Shown: positions 1 to 8,438, counted from the stretch's first letter. The stretch is 53,608 nucleotides of DNA from Hyphomicrobiales bacterium (GCA_002709005.1 PAPH01000029.1:1-53608); one strand, 5' to 3'. Numbers and translations are program-made. The notes: generated by a model not told the origin, from the letters alone.

Positions 1-679
1 AGGAAAGACCCGCCGTTTCGAGGATCATCCAGCCGATCGTCGTCGCCATGGTGATGATGATCACCGGCAGCACGTTGGGCAGCACCTCACCGAACAGGAT
101 CTGCACATGGGATTTGCCGGACAATCGCGCCGCGTCGACGAATTCGCGCCGCGACAGCCCCAGCGCGATGCCGCGGATGTTGCGGGCGAAGAACGGAATG
201 TTGACCACCGCGATGGCGTAGAGCGCGTTCAGCAGTCCGGGGCCGAGAACGGCGACGATGGCGAGCGCCAGCAGGATGTAGGGAAACGCCATCACCATGT
301 CGATGCCGCGCATCAGGAGCGTGTCGGTCTTGCCGCCCGCATAGCCCGCCACGAGCCCGATCAGCGAGCCGAAGAAGGCGGCGATCAGCGTCGCTGAAAT
401 ACCCACAGCGAGCGAAACGCGCGCGCCCCAGATCAGCCGCGAGAGAAGATCGCGCCCCAGCGCGTCGGTCCCGAGCAGATGGCCTGCGGTCCCCACCGGC
501 AGCAACCGGTCGGCGGGAGCCGTCACGTCAGGGTCGGGAAGCGGCAGCACCGGCGCCAGAAGCGCAATCAGCACGATCAGCGAAAAAAGGATCAGGCCCG
601 CTGTGGCAAGCTGGTTGTTGAGCAGGAGCCTGAGCGTCGAGGGCCGGCTCTTCTTCTCTTTCTTGCCCTGCCCCGCCAT
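1..679 (-). CDS. ABC transporter permease, DppC-like (3' end outside window)
   Basis: Inner-membrane permease of a peptide/opine/nickel-type ABC importer. Translation from the ATG at 679 begins MAGQGKKEKKSRPS, then one membrane segment and the family landmark LLGTDALGRDLLSRL before the transmembrane core. The frame stays open to base 1, giving about 226 residues of a family that is usually 280-300 long. Its ATG overlaps the stop of the upstream DppB-like gene by one base (TGATG), so the two are probably translationally coupled. ATPase genes would be expected beyond the left edge. The substrate cannot be read from the permease. Confidence 0.9.
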   Translation of the reverse strand, partial: MAGQGKKEKKSRPSTLRLLLNNQLATAGLILFSLIVLIALLAPVLPLPDPDVTAPADRLLPVGTAGHLLGTDALGRDLLSRLIWGARVSLAVGISATLIAAFFGSLIGLVAGYAGGKTDTLLMRGIDMVMAFPYILLALAIVAVLGPGLLNALYAIAVVNIPFFARNIRGIALGLSRREFVDAARLSGKSHVQILFGEVLPNVLPVIIITMATTIGWMILETAGLS

Positions 680-1623
680 CAGCGCAGCCTCGGGTCGATG
701 ATGGTCTGGACGACGTCGGCGGCGAGATTGAAGAGAACATAGGCGGCTGCCACCACCAGCACGCCCCCCTGCACCAGCAGCAGGTCGCGGGTCGAGATCG
801 CGGTCACCAGCATGGAGCCTATCCCCGGCCACTGGAACACGGTCTCGATATAGACCGCCCCGCCGAGCACGAAGCCCGCCTGGATGCCGATCACCGGAAT
901 GACGGAGACGAGCGCGGCCTTGAAGGCATGCTTGTAGATGACCTTGCGCTCTGAAAGCCCCTTGGCGCGGGCCGTGCGGATATAGTCCTGCCTCAGGACT
1001 TCCAGCATGGCCGTTCGCGTCAGACGGGCGATCACCCCGGTCGCGACCACGGCGAGCGTCATCGCCGGCAGGAACAGGTGGTGCAGCAGGTCGAGCGGCC
1101 CGCCGCCGCCATAGATCGCGTACATGCCCGAGACCGGGAACAGCTTGATCTTCACCGCGAACAGCAAAATCAGGATCAGCCCGAGCCAGAAGGACGGCGC
1201 GGAAATGCCGATGAGAACGATAAAAGTTATCACCTTGTCGGCGAGACCGAACTGGCGGACGGCGGAGATGACACCGGCGATGAGGCCGAGGATCGAGCAG
1301 ATGACGAGCGCGGTTCCGGCGAGAATGAGAGTTGCGTTGAACCGCGTCAGAACCTCCTCCAGCACCGGCTTGTTCAGGCTGTAGGAGCGCCCCAGATCGC
1401 CATGCAGCAGGTTGCCGATCCAGATGAAATATTGCTGCACCATCGACTTGTCGAGGCCGAGGTCGCGGTTGAGCTTCTCGACGTTTTCAGGCGTGGCGTA
1501 AGAGCCGAGAATGGCCGTCGCCGGATCGCCCGGGATCATCGACATGATGACGAAGACGATGATCGTCAGCCCGAAGAGGACGGGGATGGCTGCCAGCAGA
1601 CGTTTTGCGATGTAGAGACCCAC
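679..1623 (-). CDS. ABC transporter permease, DppB-like
   Basis: First permease of the same importer, 314 aa. It has the DppB N-terminus (YIAKRLLAAIPVLFGLTIIVFV), the conserved MIPGDPA segment, several membrane helices and the ATPase-contact loop near its C-terminal third (DYIRTARAKGLSERKV). The start is a GTG at 1623; no better in-frame ATG with a ribosome site was seen. It lies 80 bp downstream of the binding-protein gene, across a strong GC hairpin, and overlaps the DppC-like gene by one base. Confidence 0.92.
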   Translation of the reverse strand: MGLYIAKRLLAAIPVLFGLTIIVFVIMSMIPGDPATAILGSYATPENVEKLNRDLGLDKSMVQQYFIWIGNLLHGDLGRSYSLNKPVLEEVLTRFNATLILAGTALVICSILGLIAGVISAVRQFGLADKVITFIVLIGISAPSFWLGLILILLFAVKIKLFPVSGMYAIYGGGGPLDLLHHLFLPAMTLAVVATGVIARLTRTAMLEVLRQDYIRTARAKGLSERKVIYKHAFKAALVSVIPVIGIQAGFVLGGAVYIETVFQWPGIGSMLVTAISTRDLLLVQGGVLVVAAAYVLFNLAADVVQTIIDPRLR

Positions 1624-1662
1624 GCCGGATCGCCCCGCTCGGTTGAAAGATGAAACGGAAAA

Positions 1663-1692
1663 CCGGCCGCCGGGCGGATCCCCGGCGGCCGG
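1663..1692 (-). terminator. Hairpin between the binding-protein and permease genes
   Basis: Perfect 12-bp inverted repeat, CCGGCCGCCGGG (1663-1674) and CCCGGCGGCCGG (1681-1692), with a 6-base loop. In the minus direction it is followed by GGTTTTCCGTTT. It sits 10 bases after the binding-protein stop and before the permease start. It is therefore more likely a partial terminator or mRNA-stabilising hairpin giving excess binding protein than a full operon end. Confidence 0.7.
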
Positions 1693-1702
1693 CAGCCCCC
1701 AC

Positions 1703-3262
1703 TTATTGCGGTTTTGCGACCTTCTGCAGCATCAGGAAGAAGGACGGCTGCAACTTGAAGTTCTCGACGCTCGCCTTGGTGACGGCGTTCTGCTTCCAGT
1801 TGGCGACGAAGACCCAGGGCGCGTCCTCGTAAACGATCTGCTGCATCTCCTTGTAGAGCTTGGCGCGCTCGTCCTGATCGGTCGCCTCGCGCGCGGCGTT
1901 CAGCAGTTCGTCGACTTTCGGGTTTGAATAATAGCCCGAGTTGAAGCCGCCCTTGTCCGGGAAGGCTTCCGACCGCAGCGTCAGGTAAGGCAGCGTGTCG
2001 GGATCGTTGGTCATCCAGGCCATTTCGGCCATGTCGGCCTTGCCCTCAAGACCGGGATTTACCTTGTCGAGGAAGGTGTTCCACTCATAGGTCTCGATAT
2101 TGACCTTCATGCCGACCTTCTGCAGGTCCGCCTGGATCGCGGTGCCCATGGCCACCGGATCGAGCATGCCGGAACCGCCTTCGGTGACATAGAAGGTCAG
2201 CGCCTCGCCGGAATAGCCGGCTTCCTTGAGAAGTTCCTTGGCCTTTTCCGGATCGTAGGGATACGGGTCGAGGCTTTCGTCATACGCCCAGGCGAATGCC
2301 GGCGGCGTCGGACCGGCGGCGATGTCGGCGGTCCCCTGCAACACGTTCTCGGTCAGCGCCTTCTTGTCGATCGCGTAATTGGCGGCCTGGCGCACCAGCT
2401 TGTCGGAGAACGGGCCCTCCTTGGCGTTGAGGATCAGGAACCAGACGTGCGGTCCGGCCTGTTCGAGCACCTTGTAGTCCGCGGTGTCGCGGAACTGCTG
2501 CAGGCTGTCCGGCGGCACCTCGACCATGATGTCGAGACCGCCCGCGAGCATTTCGGCAATACGCGTGTTGGCGTCGGTGATCGGACGGTAGACGATGGCC
2601 TCGAGCGGCGCAGCACCATCCCAGTAGTCCTCGTTGCGGCTCACCACCACCTTGGCGTTGGCTTCCCACTCCTCGAACTTGAACGCACCCGTCCCGGAGG
2701 GGTGACGGCCGAAATCCTTGCCGTATTCCTCGACCGCCGCCGGCGAGACGATCAGTCCCGTCGGATAGGCGAGATTGGAGAGGAACGGCGCGTAGGGCGC
2801 ATTCAGCTTGAACTCGACGGTGAGGTCGTCGATCACGTTCACCTCTTCGACCGAGGAGAAGAAGAAGGCGAGCGGGAAGGGGCCGGTCTCGTGGAAGGGA
2901 TGATCCTCCTTGAGCATCCGGTCGAAGTTGAACTTCACCGCTTCGGCGTTGAAATCGGAGCCATCGTGGAATTTTACGCCCGAGCGAAGCTTGAACGTAT
3001 AGGTCTTCCCGTCCTCGGAAATCTCCCAGCTTTCGGCCAGCGACGGCTCCACCTCGAGCGTGCCGTCACGATAGCGCGTCAGCCCGTCATACACGTTGAC
3101 GAGGATGCGGAAGTCGTTGACCGCGGTCACCGCGGCGGGATCGAGGGATTTGGGTTCGGCAATCTGCCCGACGATCGCCACGTTGGGCGGCGTCTGCGAC
3201 ATCGCGGGCGATGCCAGAAGCAAACTCAGGGCACCGAAGGCTGCAGCCAGCAGTTTTCTCAT
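1703..3262 (-). CDS. ABC transporter substrate-binding protein, family 5 (peptide/opine type)
   Basis: Periplasmic solute receptor of the importer, 519 aa. The start at 3262 gives a clear Sec signal peptide (MRKLLAAAFGALSLLLASPAMSQ). The frame is open much further upstream, but that stretch is the reverse of the neighbouring hydrolase gene and was discarded. Family-5 landmarks are SLAESWEISEDGKTYTFKLR, GVKFHDGSDFNAEAVKFNFDR and HPSGTGAFKFEEW. Its divergent neighbour is an N-carbamoyl/allantoate-type amidohydrolase, so a ureido compound, modified amino acid or short peptide is a reasonable but unproven ligand. Confidence 0.92.
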   Translation of the reverse strand: MRKLLAAAFGALSLLLASPAMSQTPPNVAIVGQIAEPKSLDPAAVTAVNDFRILVNVYDGLTRYRDGTLEVEPSLAESWEISEDGKTYTFKLRSGVKFHDGSDFNAEAVKFNFDRMLKEDHPFHETGPFPLAFFFSSVEEVNVIDDLTVEFKLNAPYAPFLSNLAYPTGLIVSPAAVEEYGKDFGRHPSGTGAFKFEEWEANAKVVVSRNEDYWDGAAPLEAIVYRPITDANTRIAEMLAGGLDIMVEVPPDSLQQFRDTADYKVLEQAGPHVWFLILNAKEGPFSDKLVRQAANYAIDKKALTENVLQGTADIAAGPTPPAFAWAYDESLDPYPYDPEKAKELLKEAGYSGEALTFYVTEGGSGMLDPVAMGTAIQADLQKVGMKVNIETYEWNTFLDKVNPGLEGKADMAEMAWMTNDPDTLPYLTLRSEAFPDKGGFNSGYYSNPKVDELLNAAREATDQDERAKLYKEMQQIVYEDAPWVFVANWKQNAVTKASVENFKLQPSFFLMLQKVAKPQ

Positions 3263-3329
3263 GGGATATCCACTCCATTGGTCCTGTGTCTCCACTATTA
3301 AACATGATAATTTTTGGAATACGCAAGAT

Positions 3330-3343
3330 TTTATTATAATAAA
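3330..3343. promoter_or_regulatory. AT-only palindrome in the divergent promoter region
   Basis: TTTATTATAATAAA is a perfect 14-bp palindrome within an AT-rich island (about 3290-3350) in otherwise GC-rich sequence. It lies between the divergently transcribed binding-protein gene (start 3262) and hydrolase gene (start 3386). It could be an operator for a local regulator or a shared promoter element. No regulator gene is next to it in the window. Confidence 0.4.
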
Positions 3344-3385
3344 TTTGATGAACGGCGGATCAGAATTGCCGAGGGAGCGAAACAA

Positions 3386-4669
3386 GTGACTGAAACAGCG
3401 CGCAAAAACGCGAGTCGAAAAACTTCGGGAAACACGCCGGCAATCAATCCGGAGCGCATGAAAAGCTTTCTTGACGGGCTCAACGGCTTCGGTGCCAATC
3501 CGCTGACAGGCGGCTTCGACCGCCCGGGATATTCGGATGCCGACATGGCCGCGCGCGCATGGTTCGAGGCCCGCCTGAAGGAAGCGGGACTGACCGTGTG
3601 GCGCGACGGCGTGGCCAATATTTTCGGCCGCCATGGCCCCGCCGACGGCCCCGCCATCCTCGTGGGCTCTCATATCGACACGGTGCCGGACGGCGGCGCC
3701 TATGACGGCGCGCTCGGCGTCGCCATCGCCTTTGAATGCGTGCTGGCCATGAAGGAGGCAGGGATAACCCCGGCAACGGCGATCGAGATCGTGGCAACCG
3801 CGGAGGAGGAAGGTCGCTTCGGCGGCATGCTCGGCTCGCAGGCCATCGCCGGACGGATCGATCGTGACTGGTTCAACGCGGCGAGCGATCCGGAGGGAAC
3901 AACATTGCGCGAGGCCCTGCGCGCCCAGGGCCTCGATCCGGAAGAAGCCTTCACTTGCGCCCGCGCGCCGGAAGACGTGAAAGCCTTTCTCGAACTCCAT
4001 ATCGAGCAAGGGCCCATCCTCGAAAGCAAAGGCATTCCGATCGGCATCGCCCAGGCCATTTCCGGGGTTTCCAATATCTCGGTCGTCCTCTTCGGCAAGG
4101 CAAACCATTCCGGTACGACGCCGATGGACATGCGCGCCGACGCATTTGCCGGGCTCGCCCACTTCGCCACCCGCATCCCCGACATCATCGAGCGGCACGG
4201 CACCGACCAATCGCGCATCACCATCGGCCAGGTGGAGCTCGAACCCAATTTCGCGCACACGATCCCCGGCAAGGCGGTCTTTTCGGTCATCACCCGGGAT
4301 ACGGACGAAACCGTGCAGAGCCATCTACTCTCTGTGGTCAAGCGCGAGATCAAGGAAGCAGCCAAAGCCCACGATCTTGCCTGGGATATCGAGGAGAAGA
4401 GCTGGCTCTCCCCCGTCAGCCTGGACGGCGGGCTTGCAACCATACTCGCCGAACACGCCGAGACCCTCGGCTTGCCGTATCTGCGCATGCCTTCCGGCGC
4501 CGGACATGACGCGCAGACCATGCAGGCGCTCTGCCCCTCCGCCCTCGTCTTCATCCCGAGCCGCGCCGGCATCAGCCATGCGCCGGAGGAATTCAGCAAG
4601 TGGAGCGACATCGTCGCCGGCGCGCGCCTGATGCTGAGCACGCTCACGGACCTCTCATCGAAGAGCTGA
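3386..4669 (+). CDS. Zn-dependent hydrolase, N-carbamoyl-L-amino acid hydrolase / allantoate amidohydrolase family
   Basis: M20-type binuclear metalloenzyme, 427 aa. Family members release ammonia and CO2 from carbamoyl or allantoate-like groups. Visible motifs are the metal-site block HIDTVPDGGAYDGALG (His96, Asp107), the acidic EEEGRFGG, HIEQGPILESKGIPIG, the dimer-domain GKANHSGTTPMDMRADA and the C-terminal metal/substrate block SGAGHDAQTMQ. The start chosen is the GTG at 3386, preceded by GAGGGAG; an upstream TTG at 3314 would add 24 residues of AT-rich non-family sequence. It is divergent from the peptide-type ABC importer, suggesting uptake then hydrolysis of one substrate. The exact substrate is not determined by sequence. 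Confidence 0.88.
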   Translation: MTETARKNASRKTSGNTPAINPERMKSFLDGLNGFGANPLTGGFDRPGYSDADMAARAWFEARLKEAGLTVWRDGVANIFGRHGPADGPAILVGSHIDTVPDGGAYDGALGVAIAFECVLAMKEAGITPATAIEIVATAEEEGRFGGMLGSQAIAGRIDRDWFNAASDPEGTTLREALRAQGLDPEEAFTCARAPEDVKAFLELHIEQGPILESKGIPIGIAQAISGVSNISVVLFGKANHSGTTPMDMRADAFAGLAHFATRIPDIIERHGTDQSRITIGQVELEPNFAHTIPGKAVFSVITRDTDETVQSHLLSVVKREIKEAAKAHDLAWDIEEKSWLSPVSLDGGLATILAEHAETLGLPYLRMPSGAGHDAQTMQALCPSALVFIPSRAGISHAPEEFSKWSDIVAGARLMLSTLTDLSSKS

Positions 4670-4703
4670 AACGCCCTGCCCCAGGCCGTTTCCGGCCGCC
4701 GGC

Positions 4704-4720
4704 TTTGGAACAATTCCAAA
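4704..4720. promoter_or_regulatory. Iron-control-element-like palindrome (candidate Irr/ICE box)
   Basis: TTTGGAACAATTCCAAA is a perfect 7-3-7 inverted repeat. It matches the layout of the rhizobial Irr iron-control element (TTTAGAA, short spacer, TTCTAAA), with one symmetric change in each half. It lies about 25 bp upstream of a TTGACA -35-like hexamer and heads the imelysin operon, where iron control is expected. Assignment to Irr rather than another regulator is inference. Confidence 0.55.
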
Positions 4721-4744
4721 CTGGACTAAATTTATCATCTTTTA

Positions 4745-4773
4745 TTGACACGCGGCATTTCGCCGGGTTAGCC
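4745..4773 (+). promoter_or_regulatory. Candidate promoter of the iron operon
   Basis: TTGACA (4745-4750), a 17-bp spacer, then TTAGCC (4768-4773) as a weak -10. The preceding sequence is AT-rich. A 5-bp hairpin (CGGGG 4794-4798 with CCCCG 4806-4810) would lie in the leader just before the first ribosome-binding site. The -35 is perfect and the -10 is poor, so confidence is moderate. Confidence 0.4.
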
Positions 4774-4825
4774 AAGCGGTATGGAGAGAAGCGCGGGGCC
4801 TTGAACCCCGACGTTGGAGCCGGCC

Positions 4826-4912
4826 ATGACGCTTACATCTGCAACACATCCCCACGGGTCCCATCGGCCCGCCCAATTGTCCCATGGGCACACCAAAGGC
4901 GCGAACCGATGA
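4826..4912 (+). CDS. Short histidine-rich leader ORF (28 codons)
   Basis: ATG at 4826 with GGAG seven bases upstream. It encodes 28 residues, five of them histidine, in the clusters HPHGSH and SHGH. Its TGA (4910-4912) overlaps the ATG of the next gene as ATGA, the usual sign of translational coupling. It lies between the candidate iron-regulated promoter and the first long gene of the operon. It could be a regulatory leader whose translation controls the downstream gene, or a small metal-binding peptide. It is too short to assign to a family. Confidence 0.45.
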   Translation: MTLTSATHPHGSHRPAQLSHGHTKGANR

Positions 4913-5427
4913 CCTGCCCGGCGGCAGCCTATCTGGAACGCGGTCCAGAATCCCTCGTCGTCGGCGGATATCGCCGCGTCGTCGATTGCGCGATCGCCGG
5001 CGACACGCCCGAGGGCAAGCGGGCCGCCGATGCCCTCCAAAAGCTTCACCGCGAAACGCTCGGCCCCGCCGAATCCCGTATCGTTCTCGACGGGCTGACG
5101 ACTTTCATATCCACCCTCAGCCGTTGCGCGGCCTGCCCCTTGCGGGCCTTTCCCAGTGACAGTCATCACCTGTGTCGCGACGAATGCCTGATCCTGGCGC
5201 TGGTTTCCGCCCTTCAGCACGGCGATGACAACGCCGGCCGGCTGACCGCATGCGCGCTCACATGCCCGGCCCGCGCGGTGGAAACGCTTGCCGCTTCCGG
5301 CGACTACGCCATGCGCATGAAGATGTTCGGCCAGGTGCTCCTGCCCGTCCCGCAAAATGCCATCACGACACTGCTCTCACCGCAGCCGCCGCAGAATTAT
5401 CACCAACACAATCACACCATTCACTGA
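4909..5427 (+). CDS. Uncharacterised cysteine-paired protein, first gene of the imelysin operon
   Basis: 172 aa, family not recognised. The ATG at 4909 overlaps the stop of the leader ORF; the open frame extends upstream to 4600 but without an initiation signal. No signal peptide or membrane segment is seen, so it is probably cytoplasmic. Eight cysteines include three spaced pairs: C73-x2-C76, C89-x3-C93 and C115-x3-C119. There is also a histidine-rich tail (YHQHNHTIH). This resembles a metal or Fe-S site. It ends 13 bp before the imelysin gene, so it probably shares its transcript. A role in iron sensing or handling is inferred from the residues and context only. Confidence 0.75.
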   Translation: MTCPAAAYLERGPESLVVGGYRRVVDCAIAGDTPEGKRAADALQKLHRETLGPAESRIVLDGLTTFISTLSRCAACPLRAFPSDSHHLCRDECLILALVSALQHGDDNAGRLTACALTCPARAVETLAASGDYAMRMKMFGQVLLPVPQNAITTLLSPQPPQNYHQHNHTIH

Positions 5428-5440
5428 CTGGAGGACCGTT

Positions 5441-6730
5441 TTGAAACGCTCAAACACATTGAAAGCCCTTTTCGCGTCGACCACCGCCGCCCTCGTCATC
5501 GGCGCGGCCGTGCCCGCCATGGCGGAAACCGATGCCCGCGCGGTCGTCGAAAACTACAAGGCCCTCGCTGTGGCCAAGTATGAGGATTCGCTCAACACCG
5601 CGAAGAAGCTGGATACTGCCATCGACGCCTTCATCGCCGAGCCGTCGGAGGAAACGCTCGCCGCCGCGAAGGAAGCCTGGTTCGAAGCCCGCGTTCCCTA
5701 CCAGCAGACCGAAGCCTATCGCTTCGGCAACCCGGTGGTCGACGACTGGGAAGGTCGCGTCAACGCCTGGCCGCTCGACGAAGGCCTTATCGACTATGTC
5801 GATGCCAGCTACGGCACGGAAAGCGACCAGAACGCCCTTTACACCGCCAATGTGATCGCCAACCCGGAAATCTCGATCAACGGTGAGCCGGTCGACGCCA
5901 GCAAGATCACCCCGGAGTTCCTTTCGGGCACGCTCCAGGAAGCCGGCAGCGTCGAGGCCAACGTCGCCACCGGTTATCACGCCATCGAATTCCTGCTCTG
6001 GGGTCAGGACCTGCACGGGACCGATGCCGGAGCGGGCGAGCGTCCCTGGACCGATTACGCCAAGGGCGACGACTGCACCCACGGCAATTGCGATCGCCGC
6101 GCCGAGTATCTCGCCGCCGCAAGCGACCTGCTCGTCTCCGATCTCGAGGAAATCGTCGCGGCATGGAAGGACGGCGGCGACGCCGCCACTCACCTCGACG
6201 ATCTCGACGACGGAGCCGCCATCTCGGCCATGCTGACCGGAATGGGCTCGCTCTCCTACGGCGAACTCGCCGGTGAGCGCATGAAGCTCGGCCTTCTCCT
6301 CCACGATCCGGAGGAAGAGCATGACTGCTTCTCCGACAACACCGACCAGTCGCACCTCAACGATGCCCGCGGCATCCGCGACGTCTATCTCGGCTCGTAC
6401 ACCCGGGTCGACGGCTCGGAAGTCTCCGGCCCCTCACTTTCCGACATGGTCGCCGAGAAGGACGCCGCGCTCAACGAGGATATGAAGTCCAAGCTCAACG
6501 CCACGCTCGACGCCATGGAAGCAATGGCCGCCCGCGCCGACGAGGGCGAGGCCTACGACCAGCAGATCGCCGAGGGCAACGAGGAAGGCAACGCCACCGT
6601 GCAGGCGGCCATCGACGGCCTCATCGACCAGACCCGTTCGATCGAACGCGTGATCGCGGCGCTCGATATCGGCCAGATCGAACTCGAAGGTTCGGATTCG
6701 CTCGACAATCCGGATGCGGTTTTCGAGTAA
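5441..6730 (+). CDS. Imelysin-family periplasmic iron-regulated protein
   Basis: 429 aa, peptidase M75/imelysin family; members bind iron in the periplasm or at the outer membrane and are usually iron-repressed. The start is a TTG at 5441 with GGAGG six bases upstream, giving signal peptide MKRSNTLKALFASTTAALVIGAAVPAMA. The family signature is present as GYHAIEFLLWGQD, with His180 and Glu183 forming the HxxE metal motif. A later segment, HGNCDRRAEYL, is also typical. It is separated from the next gene by a perfect 12-bp hairpin. Peptidase activity is doubtful for this family; iron uptake is the better-supported role. Confidence 0.93.
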   Translation: MKRSNTLKALFASTTAALVIGAAVPAMAETDARAVVENYKALAVAKYEDSLNTAKKLDTAIDAFIAEPSEETLAAAKEAWFEARVPYQQTEAYRFGNPVVDDWEGRVNAWPLDEGLIDYVDASYGTESDQNALYTANVIANPEISINGEPVDASKITPEFLSGTLQEAGSVEANVATGYHAIEFLLWGQDLHGTDAGAGERPWTDYAKGDDCTHGNCDRRAEYLAAASDLLVSDLEEIVAAWKDGGDAATHLDDLDDGAAISAMLTGMGSLSYGELAGERMKLGLLLHDPEEEHDCFSDNTDQSHLNDARGIRDVYLGSYTRVDGSEVSGPSLSDMVAEKDAALNEDMKSKLNATLDAMEAMAARADEGEAYDQQIAEGNEEGNATVQAAIDGLIDQTRSIERVIAALDIGQIELEGSDSLDNPDAVFE

Positions 6731-6742
6731 TCCTTGAAGCTG

Positions 6743-6771
6743 ACGGGCCGGCGTTCTATACGCCGGCCCGT
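6743..6771 (+). repeat. Intercistronic 12-bp hairpin after the imelysin gene
   Basis: ACGGGCCGGCGT (6743-6754) and ACGCCGGCCCGT (6760-6771) are perfect complements around loop TCTAT. No T-run follows, so it is not a classical terminator. It may stabilise the imelysin mRNA 3' end or attenuate transcription into the cytochrome gene. Confidence 0.7.
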
Positions 6772-6854
6772 GACACCGCGGTTCCGCCTGGCCGCGACGA
6801 ATGTGCAATCGGACGAAAGCTGGATAACAAGCTGGTCCAAGTTGAGGAATCAAC

Positions 6855-8438
6855 ATGCCAACCAAGGCGGATAAACTTCTGAAAGAAAATCGTAAAATCG
6901 GCATGGTGGCCGTCGCCGCGGCAACCGTTGCGCTTGCCTGCAGCCTCTCGCCCCCCGCGAGTGCCGAAGACTTCGAGATCAAATGGCCTCAGGCCATGCG
7001 CGAACGTGGCGACCTGATCCCGAAGGACCGCAAGCGCGTCAGCAAAGTCACCCGGCCGACCGAGGATTTCTCCAAGCCCGAACGTTTCGAGACGATGTCG
7101 GGCGGCTCGGCCACCACGAAGAAGCTGCCCAATCACGACGCCTTCTCCCAATCCTCCGCCAATTTGAGCTTCGAGGAGGAGGAAACCTTCAAGCTCGGCA
7201 ACGCGCTGTTCCGCAAGATGTGGGTAAGTTCCCCCTCCTCCACCGATGCATCCGACGGACTTGGCCCGCTGTTCAATTCCCGCTCATGCCAGACCTGCCA
7301 TCTCAAGGACGGCCGCGGCCATCCGCCGGAAGGTTCGGCCGATGCGACCTCGATGTTCCTGCGTCTGGCGCGTGGCCCGGCCACCGAGGATGAGCGCGAG
7401 GCGCTGAAGAATTTTCTCGCCCCCAACCTGCCGGACCCGGTCTATGGCGGGCAGTTGCAGGACAAGGCGATCCCGGGGCTGCTCGCCGAGGGCAAGATGG
7501 TCATCGAATATGCCGACCAGCCCTTTACCTATCCCGACGGCACCGAAATCACGCTCCGCAAGCCCTCCTATTCGGCCGAGAACCTGAACTACGGGCCGCT
7601 CGCGCCTGACACCACGCTGTCACCACGTGTCGCCAATCCCATGATCGGGATGGGACTTCTTCAGGCGATTCACCCCGCCGACCTGATCGTCAATGCCGAC
7701 CCTGACGACGCAGACGGCGATGGCATTTCCGGCCGCGTCGCCCTTGCCCGCGGCACCAAGCTCGACGATCCGGTGATCGGCCGCTTCGGCTGGAAGGCAC
7801 AGAACGCCTCGATCCGCGAGCAGAGCAGCGAGGCCTTCGCCGGCGACATCGGCATATCGAACCCGCTCGTCCCGCGCCATGCGGGGGACTGCACGGAAGC
7901 CCAGGTCGACTGCCTGAACGCGCCGAACGGCGTGCAGGAACGTCTCGGCGAGACCGAGGCACCCGATCCGGTGATGGATCTCGTCACCTTCTATTCGGAG
8001 AACCTCGCCGTTCCCGCCCGCCGCGATGTCGATGATCCGGAAGTGTTGCGCGGCAAGGAAATGTTCTACACCTCGGGCTGCACCGCCTGCCACACTCCGA
8101 AATTCGTGACCAGCCGCAAGACCGGCAACAAGGCGCACGCCTTCCAGCTCATCTGGCCCTATTCCGATATGCTGCTTCACGACATGGGCGATGGTCTCGC
8201 CGACGGCCAGGTGGTCGGAATTGCCGGCGGAAGCGAATGGCGCACGCCGCCACTCTGGGGCATCGGCTTGACGGAAACGGTTAGCGGCCACACTTTCTTC
8301 CTCCATGATGGCCGGGCACGCAATCTCGAGGAAGCCATTCTCTGGCACGGGGGCGAAGCGGAAGCTTCGCGCGACGCCTATGCCGCACTCGAAAAGAAGG
8401 ACAGGGACGCGCTGATCCGCTTCCTCAATTCCCTATGA
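6855..8438 (+). CDS. Di-haem c-type oxidoreductase (DUF1111/thiol oxidoreductase-like)
   Basis: 527 aa exported protein with an N-terminal hydrophobic signal ending near PPASAEDF. It carries two c-type haem motifs, C145QTCH149 and C409TACH413, as expected of the di-haem oxidoreductase family often found beside imelysins. GAGGAA precedes the ATG. The stop overlaps the next start as ATGA (8435-8438), so coupling with the imelysin-like gene is strong. A plausible role is periplasmic electron transfer for ferric/ferrous interconversion during iron uptake. This is inferred from context; the older 'thiol oxidoreductase' name has little support. Confidence 0.9.
   Translation: MPTKADKLLKENRKIGMVAVAAATVALACSLSPPASAEDFEIKWPQAMRERGDLIPKDRKRVSKVTRPTEDFSKPERFETMSGGSATTKKLPNHDAFSQSSANLSFEEEETFKLGNALFRKMWVSSPSSTDASDGLGPLFNSRSCQTCHLKDGRGHPPEGSADATSMFLRLARGPATEDEREALKNFLAPNLPDPVYGGQLQDKAIPGLLAEGKMVIEYADQPFTYPDGTEITLRKPSYSAENLNYGPLAPDTTLSPRVANPMIGMGLLQAIHPADLIVNADPDDADGDGISGRVALARGTKLDDPVIGRFGWKAQNASIREQSSEAFAGDIGISNPLVPRHAGDCTEAQVDCLNAPNGVQERLGETEAPDPVMDLVTFYSENLAVPARRDVDDPEVLRGKEMFYTSGCTACHTPKFVTSRKTGNKAHAFQLIWPYSDMLLHDMGDGLADGQVVGIAGGSEWRTPPLWGIGLTETVSGHTFFLHDGRARNLEEAILWHGGEAEASRDAYAALEKKDRDALIRFLNSL

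Noticed and set aside
3263..4324. N-terminal extension of the peptide-binding protein frame
   Set aside because: The extension is antisense to the amidohydrolase gene; the signal peptide fixes the start at 3262.
4763..4825. tRNA-like stretch (AGCCAAGCGGTATGG resembles a tRNA-Gln D-arm)
   Set aside because: No T-arm (GGTTCGAATCC type), no anticodon stem and no acceptor pairing; more simply a structured leader before the small ORF.
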